A DNA stretch of 64,000 bases from Acinetobacter geminorum (GCF_013009345.1 NZ_JABELE010000002.1:1-64000); one strand, 5' to 3'. Shown: positions 8,710 through 17,937, counted from the stretch's first letter. Numbers and translations: made by a program. Notes: a model not told the origin generated them from the sequence alone.

Positions 8710-8937
8710 GTGCCAAATCGATCATTCCTTCTAAGAACATTATTATAAAGCAAAAGACGAAAATTTCGCACCACTTTTCAATTAGAAACAATTAGCAAAA
8801 AGTATGATAAGACTTATGAAGAAACATTGGAGATACACATATAGAAAGTTTATATTTACTTTAACGCTTAACCTGAGAAAAATTTATAATTACAAACTTC
8901 AAAAAACATCCAAAGCAAATAAATCATAAATTTTCAA

Positions 8938-9897
8938 TTAGTTAAATGGTGCCATATTTCTAGAATATACATAAACCTGCTTATCACTCCGCATCAAGGC
9001 ACTTGTAATCTGTCTTTTTCTATTATTCAACACAACCTCAATTTGTGCTTGAAAAAAGTTCGACTTCACATCTAAAAGGCTACTAACCTCAGTTTTCTTT
9101 TGTGGATCAACTGTTGAAAAAGCATTCAATTGCCATAATTCATCAATATTTTGAAAGAACTTTAAATTCTGTTGGCGTAATTGAAGTTCTTTTTCTATAG
9201 TCCCTAAATCTAATTTTTGATCAATACTCGCTAATACTAATGGTGCTGCGGTATTAATATTCACTTTTGTATTTTCAGGTAATGCAGAAATGTATGGTGC
9301 AATTAAATCATATTTCTTACCTTCAAAACCTCTTACCAATTTCAACTCTTCTATACGATGAAATTTAGCATTTGAAACTAAATAACCAGGATCAAGACCT
9401 TCATAATAATTACTTTCTGCCCCCATAGGTCCAGATGGTTCATCATCTGGGTCTTGCCAATCAATAACTGCTTGACTTAACTCTGCTGGCAATCCTACAC
9501 GCACAAGCAATCGCTCAAACCAATTTTTAGCAGCTTCGTTTACCTTGCCTTCATTGGTCGTTAAATTGTTTAGATTAAATTTTCCTGACTCATCTAGTAA
9601 GCGCCCCGATACAATTCCATCTTCTATTGGGAAAGGTGGCATTGGCTGAGCCCAACTTTCCTTTAAATGATCGATGCCACCAGCATTGTTTGCATCTTGA
9701 ATTAATAATTCAGAAAAAAAAGCTTCTGCACTTTTTGCATAGAGTAACGACTGATTTTGACGCATCAAATAACCCGTATTTTCCATTGTATTAGTTTGAT
9801 GCTTTGCAATTGAGGCAGCTAAAATTGTAGCCAAAGCAACCATTATCAAAATTGTGAGTAACGCTACACCTTGCTGATTTTTTTTATAGAGTAACAT
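8938..9897 (-). CDS. gspK: Type II secretion minor pseudopilin GspK
   Basis: GspK caps the tip of the type II secretion pseudopilus together with GspI and GspJ. A basic leader (LLYKKNQQG) is followed by the hydrophobic helix VALLTILIMVALATI. Processing by the prepilin peptidase would follow Gly10, and as usual for GspK there is no Glu at +5. The large globular domain typical of this subunit gives 319 residues. Motifs FNLNNLTT and AVIDWQDPDDEPSG (about 150) are family features, the latter in a calcium-binding region. It is the last gene of gspH-I-J-K and abuts gspJ directly. Confidence 0.95.
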   Translation of the reverse strand: MLLYKKNQQGVALLTILIMVALATILAASIAKHQTNTMENTGYLMRQNQSLLYAKSAEAFFSELLIQDANNAGGIDHLKESWAQPMPPFPIEDGIVSGRLLDESGKFNLNNLTTNEGKVNEAAKNWFERLLVRVGLPAELSQAVIDWQDPDDEPSGPMGAESNYYEGLDPGYLVSNAKFHRIEELKLVRGFEGKKYDLIAPYISALPENTKVNINTAAPLVLASIDQKLDLGTIEKELQLRQQNLKFFQNIDELWQLNAFSTVDPQKKTEVSSLLDVKSNFFQAQIEVVLNNRKRQITSALMRSDKQVYVYSRNMAPFN

Positions 9898-10713
9898 TTA
9901 TTGACCACCCTGTTTGGAGAGCGATAAGTCACCTTGGTTTAAGCTATAAATCCACTCATAACTTACACCTGCAACCGTGAGTTGCATTTTTATTCCTTTT
10001 GGCAACTTCCTAAATTCATCAGGTTTTGTGGGATCAATATTAACTTCTGGCCACTTTGTCACTTCTTGAGGTGTCAACACCATAATTTGAAATTGTTCAA
10101 CTTGGCTCAACAGCGTACTGGATAAAGGTTGCTCTCTATTTGAAGTATTTAAGTTACTATATTTAAGACGATAAAGCTTTTTTTGATCAGGATCATATCG
10201 ATATTCGATACGCTCAAAAGGTGATAATCCTTGCTTTAATGGATCAGTAACACCCGCCTTACTAAAGCGAAGAACTTGATTATCAACTTCTAAAGCTGGA
10301 CGTAATTGCCCGCCTTGATTGGCTGATAAAGGTATAATTTGCAATGTATCACGCAAAACTTGTTGATAAGCATCTTGTAATTCAAATAACTGCACTTCAT
10401 GTTGAGTATTACGATCACGAACTTTTAATAAATAGTCAAAAACCTTCCACCCCAACAAAGATAAAATAGCAAAAATTGCAATTGAAACTAAAAGCTCAAC
10501 TAAAGTAAATCCTGAGGCACGAGTTAATCGAGCACTGCTCGATCGTGCCGCAAGATGAGAAACTGTGTTTCGAGTGTGAGAGTCTTTAAAGCAACGCTTT
10601 GTCTGAGCGCAAGACGAAGAGCTTTGCTCGGAGTAACCCCTCATCATCTGCTCCGATCGTACCGCAAGACGTGAAGCTGAGTTTGGAGAGCGAAAACTTT
10701 TATTCTTTATCAT
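9898..10713 (-). CDS. gspJ: Type II secretion minor pseudopilin GspJ with an enlarged leader
   Basis: From Gly68 onward this is an ordinary GspJ: cleavage site SG/FTLVELLVSIAIF with Glu at +5, then a globular domain, giving a mature protein of about 203 residues. The 68 residues before the cleavage site are odd. Most GspJ leaders have fewer than about 15 residues, while this one is rich in Ser, Arg and Ala. It is encoded by repeat DNA (10528-10700) with two related peptide segments, NSASRLAVRSEQ and NTVSHLAARSSS. No in-frame start lies after the repeats; the only internal Met codons are residues 23-24. Its ATG overlaps the gspI stop as TAATG. Whether the product is still processed is open. 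Confidence 0.88.
   Translation of the reverse strand: MIKNKSFRSPNSASRLAVRSEQMMRGYSEQSSSSCAQTKRCFKDSHTRNTVSHLAARSSSARLTRASGFTLVELLVSIAIFAILSLLGWKVFDYLLKVRDRNTQHEVQLFELQDAYQQVLRDTLQIIPLSANQGGQLRPALEVDNQVLRFSKAGVTDPLKQGLSPFERIEYRYDPDQKKLYRLKYSNLNTSNREQPLSSTLLSQVEQFQIMVLTPQEVTKWPEVNIDPTKPDEFRKLPKGIKMQLTVAGVSYEWIYSLNQGDLSLSKQGGQ
10516..10700. repeat. Palindromic/direct repeat cluster inside gspJ
   Basis: Two related units of about 52 bp lie at 10535-10586 and 10648-10700, with a third shorter related piece at about 10601-10640. All share a core like GCAAGACG followed by GAAGCT/GAGCTT-type sequence. Inverted repeats are embedded. TCGAGCA (10528-10534) mirrors TGCTCGA (10536-10542), and GGCACGA (10516-10522) mirrors TCGTGCC (10543-10549). 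GTCT and AGAC pair at 10601-10615, and TCGGAG (10628-10633) pairs with CTCCGA (10651-10656). The two main units are in the same reading frame because of a one-base indel. It looks like a short interspersed palindromic element that landed in the start of gspJ and left the frame open. Confidence 0.7.
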
Positions 10714-11093
10714 TATTTTGCTTTCATTGGGTAATTAAAAAATACCAAGTGAGTAATACCATTTTGAACTTTGCCCTTATCAGAATCATATAAGCTAATT
10801 TGTAAATCTACTTTCTGAACATTCGGGCTAATTGTAGATTGTGCAGATTTGTCAATCTGCCAAGTTTCGCCTTGAGAAGTAATTTGCTTACTTTGAGTAC
10901 CTTCAAGCCATTCCTGATTTATCTCCATTAAAGCAACTTCATTCATTGCCACAAACTGCGCTTTTGTTCTAAGAATTGCATTTGAGGTAGATTGAGTATA
11001 TTGCATGGCTACTTTAGTTAACGCGACAGCCGCCACTGCAAAAATTGCTAAAGCAACCATTACTTCTAATAGAGTAAAGCCTTTAGATTTCAT
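10713..11093 (-). CDS. gspI: Type II secretion minor pseudopilin GspI
   Basis: GspI starts assembly of the pseudopilus tip with GspJ and GspK. The leader is short (MKSKG), followed by FTLLEVMVALAIFAVAAVAL with Glu at +5, a standard class III signal. The 126-residue length matches the family. Its start lies inside the end of gspH (11-base overlap) and its stop overlaps the gspJ start, so the pseudopilins are translationally linked. The conventional leader here contrasts with the long one of gspJ next door. Confidence 0.95.
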   Translation of the reverse strand: MKSKGFTLLEVMVALAIFAVAAVALTKVAMQYTQSTSNAILRTKAQFVAMNEVALMEINQEWLEGTQSKQITSQGETWQIDKSAQSTISPNVQKVDLQISLYDSDKGKVQNGITHLVFFNYPMKAK

Positions 11094-11637
11094 TTATTTT
11101 ACCCAAATGATCAATTTGTATTTCTGAACCAATTGGTTTTTGTTCAAAGTAAAACTGTATTTTCACAGTTTTAGCTTCACCGTTACCGAACCAGATTAAC
11201 TGTGGAGCCTGCCCTCCAATTAAATCGCTATTTGTAGCTTTTGAATAGTTTTGCTCATCTAAAGGTTGTATTGTGAACGATACATGTTTAGGTAAGTGGC
11301 GTGTATTAAACTCAGAATATTTCTGCCAGCGATTTTTTAAATCTTGGACCTGTAATTTACTCTGGTCATGATACTCATACAATTCATAAGAAAATGGTGA
11401 AACATCTGTTTCACTCAGAGTAGATAAAGCTAAAACACGAGACTGATCAAGCGACTCTTTACCAATTTTATGCATATCAAGCAAAAATAACTCTCTTGCT
11501 TGCATTGCTTTCTTTTGGTCAACCCCACCTATGTTGAGTACAACTAAAGAGGTCATAATCGTCATAATAACAATCACCACCATCACTTCTATGAGAGTAA
11601 AACCTTTTTGGGATTTAAGTGATGATTGGGATTTCAT
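11083..11637 (-). CDS. gspH: Type II secretion minor pseudopilin GspH
   Basis: GspH is a minor pseudopilin of the type II secretion system. The signal is QKG/FTLIEVMVVIVIM, with Glu at +5, after a 12-residue basic leader; the hydrophobic helix runs to about residue 35. The 184-residue length and the Gly-rich, strand-rich C-terminal half fit GspH. It begins the gspH-I-J-K group and follows the TetR gene by only six bases. The other type II secretion genes are not in the window, consistent with the scattered loci of Acinetobacter. Confidence 0.9.
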   Translation of the reverse strand: MKSQSSLKSQKGFTLIEVMVVIVIMTIMTSLVVLNIGGVDQKKAMQARELFLLDMHKIGKESLDQSRVLALSTLSETDVSPFSYELYEYHDQSKLQVQDLKNRWQKYSEFNTRHLPKHVSFTIQPLDEQNYSKATNSDLIGGQAPQLIWFGNGEAKTVKIQFYFEQKPIGSEIQIDHLGKINEI

Positions 11638-11643
11638 ATCGAC

Positions 11644-12258
11644 CTAAGCATATTGCTCAACAGCTTGTTTAGGTAGGGCCAAAGCCTGATCAATATAAGC
11701 CACTCTTAAAGTGTCTCTTGAACCTAAATATCGTTGATAAAAACTTGAATTGAGAATAGCTGCTGCACCATGAGTTAATGACCAAATAGAAGCAAGATAA
11801 TCTCGCGTAGGCATATTGCTTTGAATAGATTCTAAATAATGGTCTGTCATGCGAATGATAATTCGCAATCTCTGTTTACGTACCTGATAAAGTTCGTGAA
11901 AAAGATGATGTACGCCTTGAGCAGTGATTGAGAGTTTTTCCTCAATTTGATGAAATAAAACTGTTCGCTCAGGATGATGCAAATGATGCAACATGAAAAA
12001 GGCTAAATGTTCCGGAAAGGCCTTTTCAGTATCTTGAACCATTTCAAGTAACATACGCTCATTACGAATGATCAACAGCATGTACAACTCATCTTTACTT
12101 TGAAAGTGTTTGTACAAAGTTCCTTTTGCTAGATCAAGCTCAGCAGCCAAGACATCAAGTGTCATTCCGGCTTCGCCATTTTCTAGCAATAATTGTTCCG
12201 CAACCTGAAATATTAATACTTCTCTTGCTCGGAACTGAGCCTGACGATCCATCTTCAC
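11644..12258 (-). CDS. TetR/AcrR family transcriptional regulator
   Basis: A typical TetR DNA-binding head occupies residues 10-60, with the recognition region LDVLAAELDLAKGTLYKHFQ near 34-53. The remaining 145 residues are helical and would bind a ligand and dimerise. The frame begins with GTG, which has GAGAG at about 7 bases; an ATG two codons later is an alternative. It sits between tatD and gspH in one tight minus-strand run, so it may be transcribed with the pseudopilins. Whether it controls them is unknown, and no ligand can be predicted. Confidence 0.85.
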   Translation of the reverse strand: MKMDRQAQFRAREVLIFQVAEQLLLENGEAGMTLDVLAAELDLAKGTLYKHFQSKDELYMLLIIRNERMLLEMVQDTEKAFPEHLAFFMLHHLHHPERTVLFHQIEEKLSITAQGVHHLFHELYQVRKQRLRIIIRMTDHYLESIQSNMPTRDYLASIWSLTHGAAAILNSSFYQRYLGSRDTLRVAYIDQALALPKQAVEQYA

Positions 12259-12288
12259 GCAATTACTCTCTTATATAGTTTCTATGAC

Positions 12289-13062
12289 CTAAATCGCTTT
12301 TAGCAAGTTCTCAAAATTTTGTGAGGTGATCATTGCAATTTCCTCAACCGATTTATCATATACATCACTGAGCGCTTTGGCTACATAAGGCACATATTTT
12401 GGTTCATTTGTTTTACCACGATATGGAACGGGTGCTAAATACGGGCTATCTGTTTCAATTAAAAGGCGATCTAGTGGAACCTGTTTAGCTACATCCCTTA
12501 AATCCTGTGCATTTTTAAATGACACAATACCGGAAAAAGAAATGTAATAACCACAATCCAATACAGCCTTAGCAGTTTCCCAATCTTCAGTAAAACAATG
12601 CAGAATTCCATGTGTTGAGTGTTCAGCACGGATAATATCTACCGTATCATGCTTTGCTGATCGGGTATGAACGACAACTGGTTTTTTTACAATTTTTGAA
12701 GCTTGGATATGTCTTGCAAAACATGCCTTTTGCTCCTCAATAAAATCTGTACTGTGATAATAATCTAGTCCAGTTTCACCTAAAGCCCATACTTTTTTTG
12801 ATTGAGCCAATTCAATCAAATGTTCTGTTGTTGCAAGCGCCATTGTGTCTACATCCTCACAAGGATGTACACCTACCGTATAACCGACATCTTCATGTCT
12901 TTTTGCAATTTCTGCTAGTGCAATATGGTCATCAAGATCAACGGAAATTGCCATAAATTTGGACACCCCTTCGGCTCGCGCTGCTGCAAGCGCAAGATCC
13001 AGATCACCGTTATAAGGTGTCAAATCTAACATCGTTAAATGGCAATGCGTATCAACAAACAC
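12289..13062 (-). CDS. TatD family metal-dependent hydrolase
   Basis: TatD-family proteins are TIM-barrel metallohydrolases, several with DNase activity. The metal-binding motif DTHCHL (residues 4-9), Glu in LGETGLDYY, His in VVHTRSA and LHCFT, and the late Asp in LLIETDSPYL are all present. The 257-residue length matches the YcfH/YabD subgroup. Translation appears to start at GTG, with AGGAAA in front. The order holB-pilZ-tatD is well conserved in gammaproteobacteria, which supports the YcfH subgroup over TatD itself. Confidence 0.92.
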   Translation of the reverse strand: MFVDTHCHLTMLDLTPYNGDLDLALAAARAEGVSKFMAISVDLDDHIALAEIAKRHEDVGYTVGVHPCEDVDTMALATTEHLIELAQSKKVWALGETGLDYYHSTDFIEEQKACFARHIQASKIVKKPVVVHTRSAKHDTVDIIRAEHSTHGILHCFTEDWETAKAVLDCGYYISFSGIVSFKNAQDLRDVAKQVPLDRLLIETDSPYLAPVPYRGKTNEPKYVPYVAKALSDVYDKSVEEIAMITSQNFENLLKAI

Positions 13063-13079
13063 TTTTATTTCCTATCTAA

Positions 13080-13421
13080 TTACATGGTATAACTTGGACG
13101 ATCTAGAGACATACTACCAGCCAAAACTCGTTCTGCCTCAGTTTTATAGTAAATTCCCTTATCTCCGCTTAATTGAATAGCAAAACCCTGAGGTTTAAAT
13201 CCACTTTGCTTATGTGATATCCAAATCACTTTACCAGTTAAAGGAATTTTCTGAGACTGCTCAGGTAAAGTAGCCAAAATGAAAATTTCTTGTCCCATTT
13301 TCACCTTTTGTTTTGACGGCACAAAAAGGCCTCCACCTTGCACATATCCCATATAACTTGCTTGTAATGTTGCTCTATCTGGAATATTGACCTGAATAAT
13401 CCCCCCTATTTGCGTTTGCAT
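13080..13421 (-). CDS. pilZ: PilZ domain protein, type IV pilus biogenesis
   Basis: This 113-residue protein matches PilZ of Pseudomonas and its relatives, a cytoplasmic protein needed for type IV pilus extension. It lacks the arginine motif (RxxxR) that PilZ domains use to bind cyclic-di-GMP, as is usual for the founding PilZ. The conserved YMGYVQGGGLFVPS and GKVIWISH segments are present. AAGGGG precedes the ATG at good distance. It is sandwiched between holB and tatD with gaps of 10 and 17 bases. In this genus it should support twitching and natural transformation through the type IV pilus. Confidence 0.92.
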   Translation of the reverse strand: MQTQIGGIIQVNIPDRATLQASYMGYVQGGGLFVPSKQKVKMGQEIFILATLPEQSQKIPLTGKVIWISHKQSGFKPQGFAIQLSGDKGIYYKTEAERVLAGSMSLDRPSYTM

Positions 13422-13431
13422 AATTTTCCCC

Positions 13432-14412
13432 TTAAATATTCATTAATGTTACAAATAATTGATCTATAATAAGTTGAGTTTGAACATTTTGTTCAACAAG
13501 TTTTTTTGCCTGTTGCAATTCATTATAAATATTAAATAAGCTTTCTAAATCATAATATGGACTTAACTGCTCAAAACCTATATCAGTATTTTTTTGTGGT
13601 TGATTAAGCTTGATACAAATTAAATCACCCAACAAGTATTCAAAAAGTACGATAAAATCATTAAAACTTAACTCTTTTTGCCACTTGCCTGAGAGAAATA
13701 GAGGCATATTTTTTTGAGCAACAATTTTAAGCCAATCATTTAAGAAAATCTGTCGTTTAGCAAACCAATCACTTTTAGCAATTTCCATTGCTTGTAAAGG
13801 CATATCATTAGATAAGGCAAGCAATAAATCAGGCTGTACTTCGGCGAGTTCAGATAAATGCTCATTCAAGTATGATGTAGCTTGCTCATATGAGATACGA
13901 TCTAAAGCAAAATGTTGCAATCGGCTACGAATAGTAGCTGGTAATTTAAGATAGTGATCTGCCAATAAAATTAAAACAACACGTTCACCTGGTTCTTCTA
14001 ATGTCTTTAGCAAAGCATTTGATGACGCCAAGTTAAGCGCTTCAGCAGGCTCAATCAGAATAACGCGCCAACCTTCTCCAGTTTGTTGCACAAAAGGCAG
14101 TAGGTCACGAATCTTTTCAATTTTGATTTTTGCATTCTGCTTTTTATTTTCTTCATCCGTTGTGATATGGACATAATTGGGATGAGTATCTGATTTTAAC
14201 CATTGGCAACTGCTGCACTCACCACAAGGGCCCTGCGGCTGCTTATTTAAACAAAGGACCCAAGCCAAAAAATGTTTTGCGAAAGCATGCTTTCCACACC
14301 CTTGCTTGCCGTAAAATAGTAAGCCGTGTCCAATATTGGGAAACCTTGTTGTTAAAGTCTCCCATGTTGTTTGCTGCCAAGGATAAACCTTTGAAGTTAC
14401 ATTCGGATTCAT
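13432..14412 (-). CDS. holB: DNA polymerase III subunit delta prime
   Basis: HolB is part of the clamp loader that puts the beta clamp on DNA. The N-terminal AAA+ module has GKQGCGKHA (about residues 35-43) as P-loop, and the zinc-binding cysteine set (CLNKQPQGPCGECSSC, about 54-69). The sensor segment SNALLKTLEEPG (about 131) and the SRLQHF region (about 162) are clear. Length 326 is typical. It leads the holB-pilZ-tatD group and lies 13 bases after kdsB. Confidence 0.94.
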   Translation of the reverse strand: MNPNVTSKVYPWQQTTWETLTTRFPNIGHGLLFYGKQGCGKHAFAKHFLAWVLCLNKQPQGPCGECSSCQWLKSDTHPNYVHITTDEENKKQNAKIKIEKIRDLLPFVQQTGEGWRVILIEPAEALNLASSNALLKTLEEPGERVVLILLADHYLKLPATIRSRLQHFALDRISYEQATSYLNEHLSELAEVQPDLLLALSNDMPLQAMEIAKSDWFAKRQIFLNDWLKIVAQKNMPLFLSGKWQKELSFNDFIVLFEYLLGDLICIKLNQPQKNTDIGFEQLSPYYDLESLFNIYNELQQAKKLVEQNVQTQLIIDQLFVTLMNI

Positions 14413-14425
14413 TAAAAATTAACGC

Positions 14426-15187
14426 TTATTCAAAAGATTCAACAGGCATATTATTTAAGCGATCAAGATCAGTTTGAGTATCCACACCTGGTGGCAAATT
14501 GGCTTCGGCTACAGCAATTGCAATTCGATGACCATTTTCCAAAACACGCAATTGCTCAAGACTCTCGAGCTTTTCAAGTTTACCCATTTCCCATGTAACA
14601 TATTCTTGTAATAAGCTCACACGATAAGCATATAAACCTAAATGACGAAATGCTTGGCTATGTAAAGTTGGTTCAGCTTGTTTAGCACTATCTCGATCAT
14701 AAGGGATCGTTGCACGACTAAAATATAATGCTTCATTTTGTTTAGACATGACTACTTTTACGATACTATCACGCTGAAATTCATCCAACGCATGAATAGG
14801 CTCACATAATGTAGACATTGAACAGTTTGGCTTATCAACCAAAAGCTTTGCAACTTGCTGAACAAGCTGGGCTGGCAGTAATGGCTCATCGCCTTGTACG
14901 TTTACAATAATGTCATCAGCATCCCATCCTTTAATACGAGCAACTTCACTTAAACGATCTGTTCCTGATGGATGGTCTGCACTTGTTAAAACAACATCAA
15001 CGCCCTCTGCACGACATATTTCAGCGATACGTTCATCGTCCGTTGCTACACATAGGTCATCGAAACCTTCAACTTTTTTTGCTTGATCCACTACTCGTAA
15101 AATCATAGGACGATCATGAATAAGTAACAATGGCTTACCTGGCAAACGCGAACTTGAGAAGCGTGCTGGAATGACGATATGTTTCAT
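14426..15187 (-). CDS. kdsB: 3-deoxy-manno-octulosonate cytidylyltransferase
   Basis: KdsB activates Kdo as CMP-Kdo for the inner core of lipopolysaccharide or lipooligosaccharide. The N-terminus IVIPARFSSSRLPGKPLL is the nucleotide-binding signature, and VNVQGDEPLL (about 98) holds the metal-binding Asp. Length 253 is standard. A GGAAGAAAA sequence precedes the ATG. It lies 9 bases after lpxK, so lipid A and Kdo steps are made from one message with msbA. Confidence 0.97.
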   Translation of the reverse strand: MKHIVIPARFSSSRLPGKPLLLIHDRPMILRVVDQAKKVEGFDDLCVATDDERIAEICRAEGVDVVLTSADHPSGTDRLSEVARIKGWDADDIIVNVQGDEPLLPAQLVQQVAKLLVDKPNCSMSTLCEPIHALDEFQRDSIVKVVMSKQNEALYFSRATIPYDRDSAKQAEPTLHSQAFRHLGLYAYRVSLLQEYVTWEMGKLEKLESLEQLRVLENGHRIAIAVAEANLPPGVDTQTDLDRLNNMPVESFE

Positions 15188-15196
15188 TTTTTCTTC

Positions 15197-16207
15197 CTAA
15201 GATATTTGAATATCAAGCTTTTGCAATTGTTGATTTAAAATCTGATAGCACTCTGTAGACAAAACAGCTTTAACAGGTACAACCCAGATAGAACGTTTAA
15301 AGTCTGGATATTTTTCAAGCAATGGCAAAAATTTAACCGCATCTTTTTCTGTTGTAATAATCGGCAGATCATCATTAAAAATGAGATCATCAATACTGTA
15401 ATCATGATGATCACGAAAAGCATGCTCTTGAAATTGTTTCACCCCTAAACCTTTAAGTGTTTGGTAAAAGCGCTGAGGAAAACCAATACCGACTACTGCA
15501 TGGTAATTATTTTGAATATTGAATGATAATTCAGTTGCCGAAGAAGGATTCAATAAGTAAGGCTGCCCTGCATCAAGATGCATATGCAATGTAGTTGTTG
15601 GTGTGAAAGTATGCTCAATTACCGTACTAGTTTTTAAACGTTCCGCAGGTTCACGTAAATATCCCTCTGGTAATAACTTTCTATTTCCAAGGCCACGATT
15701 TTGATCAAGTACGATCCATTCTATCTGACGATCTAATGCCCAATGTTGCAATCCATCATCACTAATAATTAAATCTAGTTTAGTCGATGCTAATAATAAC
15801 TCGATTGCAGCTTGTCTACTGGGTCCTACTGCCATAGATACGCCAGTTGACTGTACAATCAAAGCAGGTTCATCTCCTGCTTCAGCTGCTTGACTGGCCG
15901 ATGTTACCAACATAGGAAAAGGGCCAGCTCCACCATAGCCTCTACTAATTACCCCTACCTTTACATTATGCTGCTTTAGATAATTGACCAGCTCTATTAA
16001 TAATGGAGTTTTTCCACTTCCCCCCACCGTAATATTGCCAATTACCATGACCGGCACAGGTGCGGTATAAACTTTTTTAAAGCCTGAACTATAAAGATAA
16101 CGATTTAGTAAAAACCCAGCACGATACAAGCAAGACAAAGGACGTAAAACAATCAACCAACTTGATTGCTTATTCCATGCATTTTGGATCAGCTGGGCTA
16201 AAGACAT
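15197..16207 (-). CDS. lpxK: Tetraacyldisaccharide 4'-kinase
   Basis: LpxK phosphorylates the 4' position of the lipid A precursor at the inner membrane. The P-loop GNITVGGSGKTPL is near residue 56, after a hydrophobic N-terminal helix (about 18-36). The Walker B-like LIISDDGLQHWAL (about 148) and the late ITTEKDAVKF (about 285) are family marks. Length 336 is typical. It begins two bases after the msbA stop, and kdsB follows, so it is part of a lipid A operon. Confidence 0.96.
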   Translation of the reverse strand: MSLAQLIQNAWNKQSSWLIVLRPLSCLYRAGFLLNRYLYSSGFKKVYTAPVPVMVIGNITVGGSGKTPLLIELVNYLKQHNVKVGVISRGYGGAGPFPMLVTSASQAAEAGDEPALIVQSTGVSMAVGPSRQAAIELLLASTKLDLIISDDGLQHWALDRQIEWIVLDQNRGLGNRKLLPEGYLREPAERLKTSTVIEHTFTPTTTLHMHLDAGQPYLLNPSSATELSFNIQNNYHAVVGIGFPQRFYQTLKGLGVKQFQEHAFRDHHDYSIDDLIFNDDLPIITTEKDAVKFLPLLEKYPDFKRSIWVVPVKAVLSTECYQILNQQLQKLDIQIS

Positions 16208-16209
16208 AC

Positions 16210-17937
16210 TTAATGGTCCTCAAAATTACGCTGATGTAATTGATAATAAGCACCGTGCTTAGCAAGTAATTCTTGATGAGTACCTTGTTCAACAATTTGT
16301 CCGCGGTCCATCACAACAATACGATCCGCATTTTCAATGGTTGATAGACGGTGAGCAATCACAATCGTTGTACGATCTTGCATAGCTTCATCAAATGCTT
16401 GTTGAATAAAGTGTTCAGATTCATTATCAAGCGCACTTGTCGCCTCATCCAAAATGAGAATTGGGGCATTTTTCAAAATTGCACGAGCAATTGCAATACG
16501 TTGACGTTGACCACCCGATAAATTTAGACCTTGAGCACCCAAAACAGTATCGTAGCCATTTGGTAAGTTCATAATAAAGTCGTGGGCATAAGCAGCCTTT
16601 GCTGCAGCTATTACGTCTTCATCACTTGCATTATGTAACTGCCCATAAGCAATGTTTTCACGTACAGTTCGGTTAAACAAAACAACTTGCTGATTTACCA
16701 TTGCAATTTGTGTACGCAAACTTGAAAGCTCAATATCACGTATTGGCAAATCATCTAAATAAATTTGACCACTTGAGACTTCTTGGAAACGTACCAACAT
16801 GTTCACTAAAGAAGTTTTACCAGCACCAGAGCGCCCTACCAATGCAACAGTTTCGCCTGGACGAATATCTAAAGAAAAGTCTTTAATCGCTTGCGTACCG
16901 TCAGCATAGTTAAGTACAACATGGTCAAAACGAATTGCACCTTGCAACTGCGGTTTAAGTTCACCACTATTTTGCTCTTCAGGTAAATCTAATAATTCAA
17001 AAACTGAGTGTGCAGCTGCTAAACCCCGCTGTAACTTTTCGTTCACATCTGTCAAGTTTTTAACAGGCTTTGAAAGTAACCCTGCTGCCGTAATATATGC
17101 AACAAACTCACCAGCAGTTGTATTCCCTAAAATTTGTGGTCTTAATGCTAACCATACAATTAGAGCCATTGCGCAAGCCATCACTACTTGAACAACAGGA
17201 CTATTTAGGTTTTGCACAATCACCATTTTTAAACCACGTTTTAAGTTTTCTTCCGATGACTTATAGAAACGCTCTTGTTCTGACTCTTCACCAGCGAAAC
17301 TTTTAACAACTGCATTACCATTAATACTTTCTTGCACTACATGGTTAACATCCCCCATAGTGTCCTGAACTTGCATCGAAAGTTTGCGCATTCTTTTTGA
17401 AGCTTTACGCACCAAAATCCCAATCACAGGTAAGAACACCATAATACAAATTGTTAAACGCCAATTGGTATAGAATAAATAACCTAACAACCCCAACGTA
17501 ATCATGCCATCGCGAACAATGGTCTTTAATGATTCAGATGAAGCAGCTGTAAGTTGCTCGACGTTATACATAATTTTGGCAGTAATATGTCCCGAAGAGT
17601 TATCAAGATAATATTGAGCCGGTAGTCTTAGAAGTTTTGCATAAACTTCTTGGCGAATACTAAAAACCAAACTACGCGAGATCACAGCCGTATAGTATCC
17701 CCCCATAAATAGGCCAAGGCCACGGAAGAATACCAATAAAATGATTAATAAAGGGAACCAATCCAGATCCGCTCTACTCGCATTTTGAATTGCATCAATA
17801 ATAAATTTAATGAGCTTAGCAACAGAAACCTCCGTTGCTGAGTTCATACCGAACCCGATAAGAACTAATAAGGCCACGCCCCAATAAGGTTTTAAATAGG
17901 ATATGAGACGCAAATAAACCTTAAAATCTTGATTCAC
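16210..17937 (-). CDS. msbA: Lipid A export ATP-binding/permease MsbA
   Basis: MsbA flips lipid A-core across the inner membrane. The N-terminal half has six membrane helices. The C-terminal ATPase has the Walker A GRSGAGKTS (about 372), the signature LSGGQRQRIAIARAIL (about 476) and Walker B ILILDEATSALD. Residue count 575 matches MsbA. The start overlaps the stop of the exbD-like gene by four bases and lpxK follows after two bases, so context supports MsbA over other ABC exporters. A second, unlinked half-exporter is at 37080. Confidence 0.95.
   Translation of the reverse strand: MNQDFKVYLRLISYLKPYWGVALLVLIGFGMNSATEVSVAKLIKFIIDAIQNASRADLDWFPLLIILLVFFRGLGLFMGGYYTAVISRSLVFSIRQEVYAKLLRLPAQYYLDNSSGHITAKIMYNVEQLTAASSESLKTIVRDGMITLGLLGYLFYTNWRLTICIMVFLPVIGILVRKASKRMRKLSMQVQDTMGDVNHVVQESINGNAVVKSFAGEESEQERFYKSSEENLKRGLKMVIVQNLNSPVVQVVMACAMALIVWLALRPQILGNTTAGEFVAYITAAGLLSKPVKNLTDVNEKLQRGLAAAHSVFELLDLPEEQNSGELKPQLQGAIRFDHVVLNYADGTQAIKDFSLDIRPGETVALVGRSGAGKTSLVNMLVRFQEVSSGQIYLDDLPIRDIELSSLRTQIAMVNQQVVLFNRTVRENIAYGQLHNASDEDVIAAAKAAYAHDFIMNLPNGYDTVLGAQGLNLSGGQRQRIAIARAILKNAPILILDEATSALDNESEHFIQQAFDEAMQDRTTIVIAHRLSTIENADRIVVMDRGQIVEQGTHQELLAKHGAYYQLHQRNFEDH

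Noticed and set aside
8710..8937. Noncoding gap after gspK, before queD-like gene
   Set aside because: No repeat, hairpin with T tract or open frame; ordinary AT-rich spacer.
16210..17937. Drug-efflux ABC exporter rather than MsbA
   Set aside because: Coupling with lpxK and kdsB and the 575-residue length favour lipid A export.
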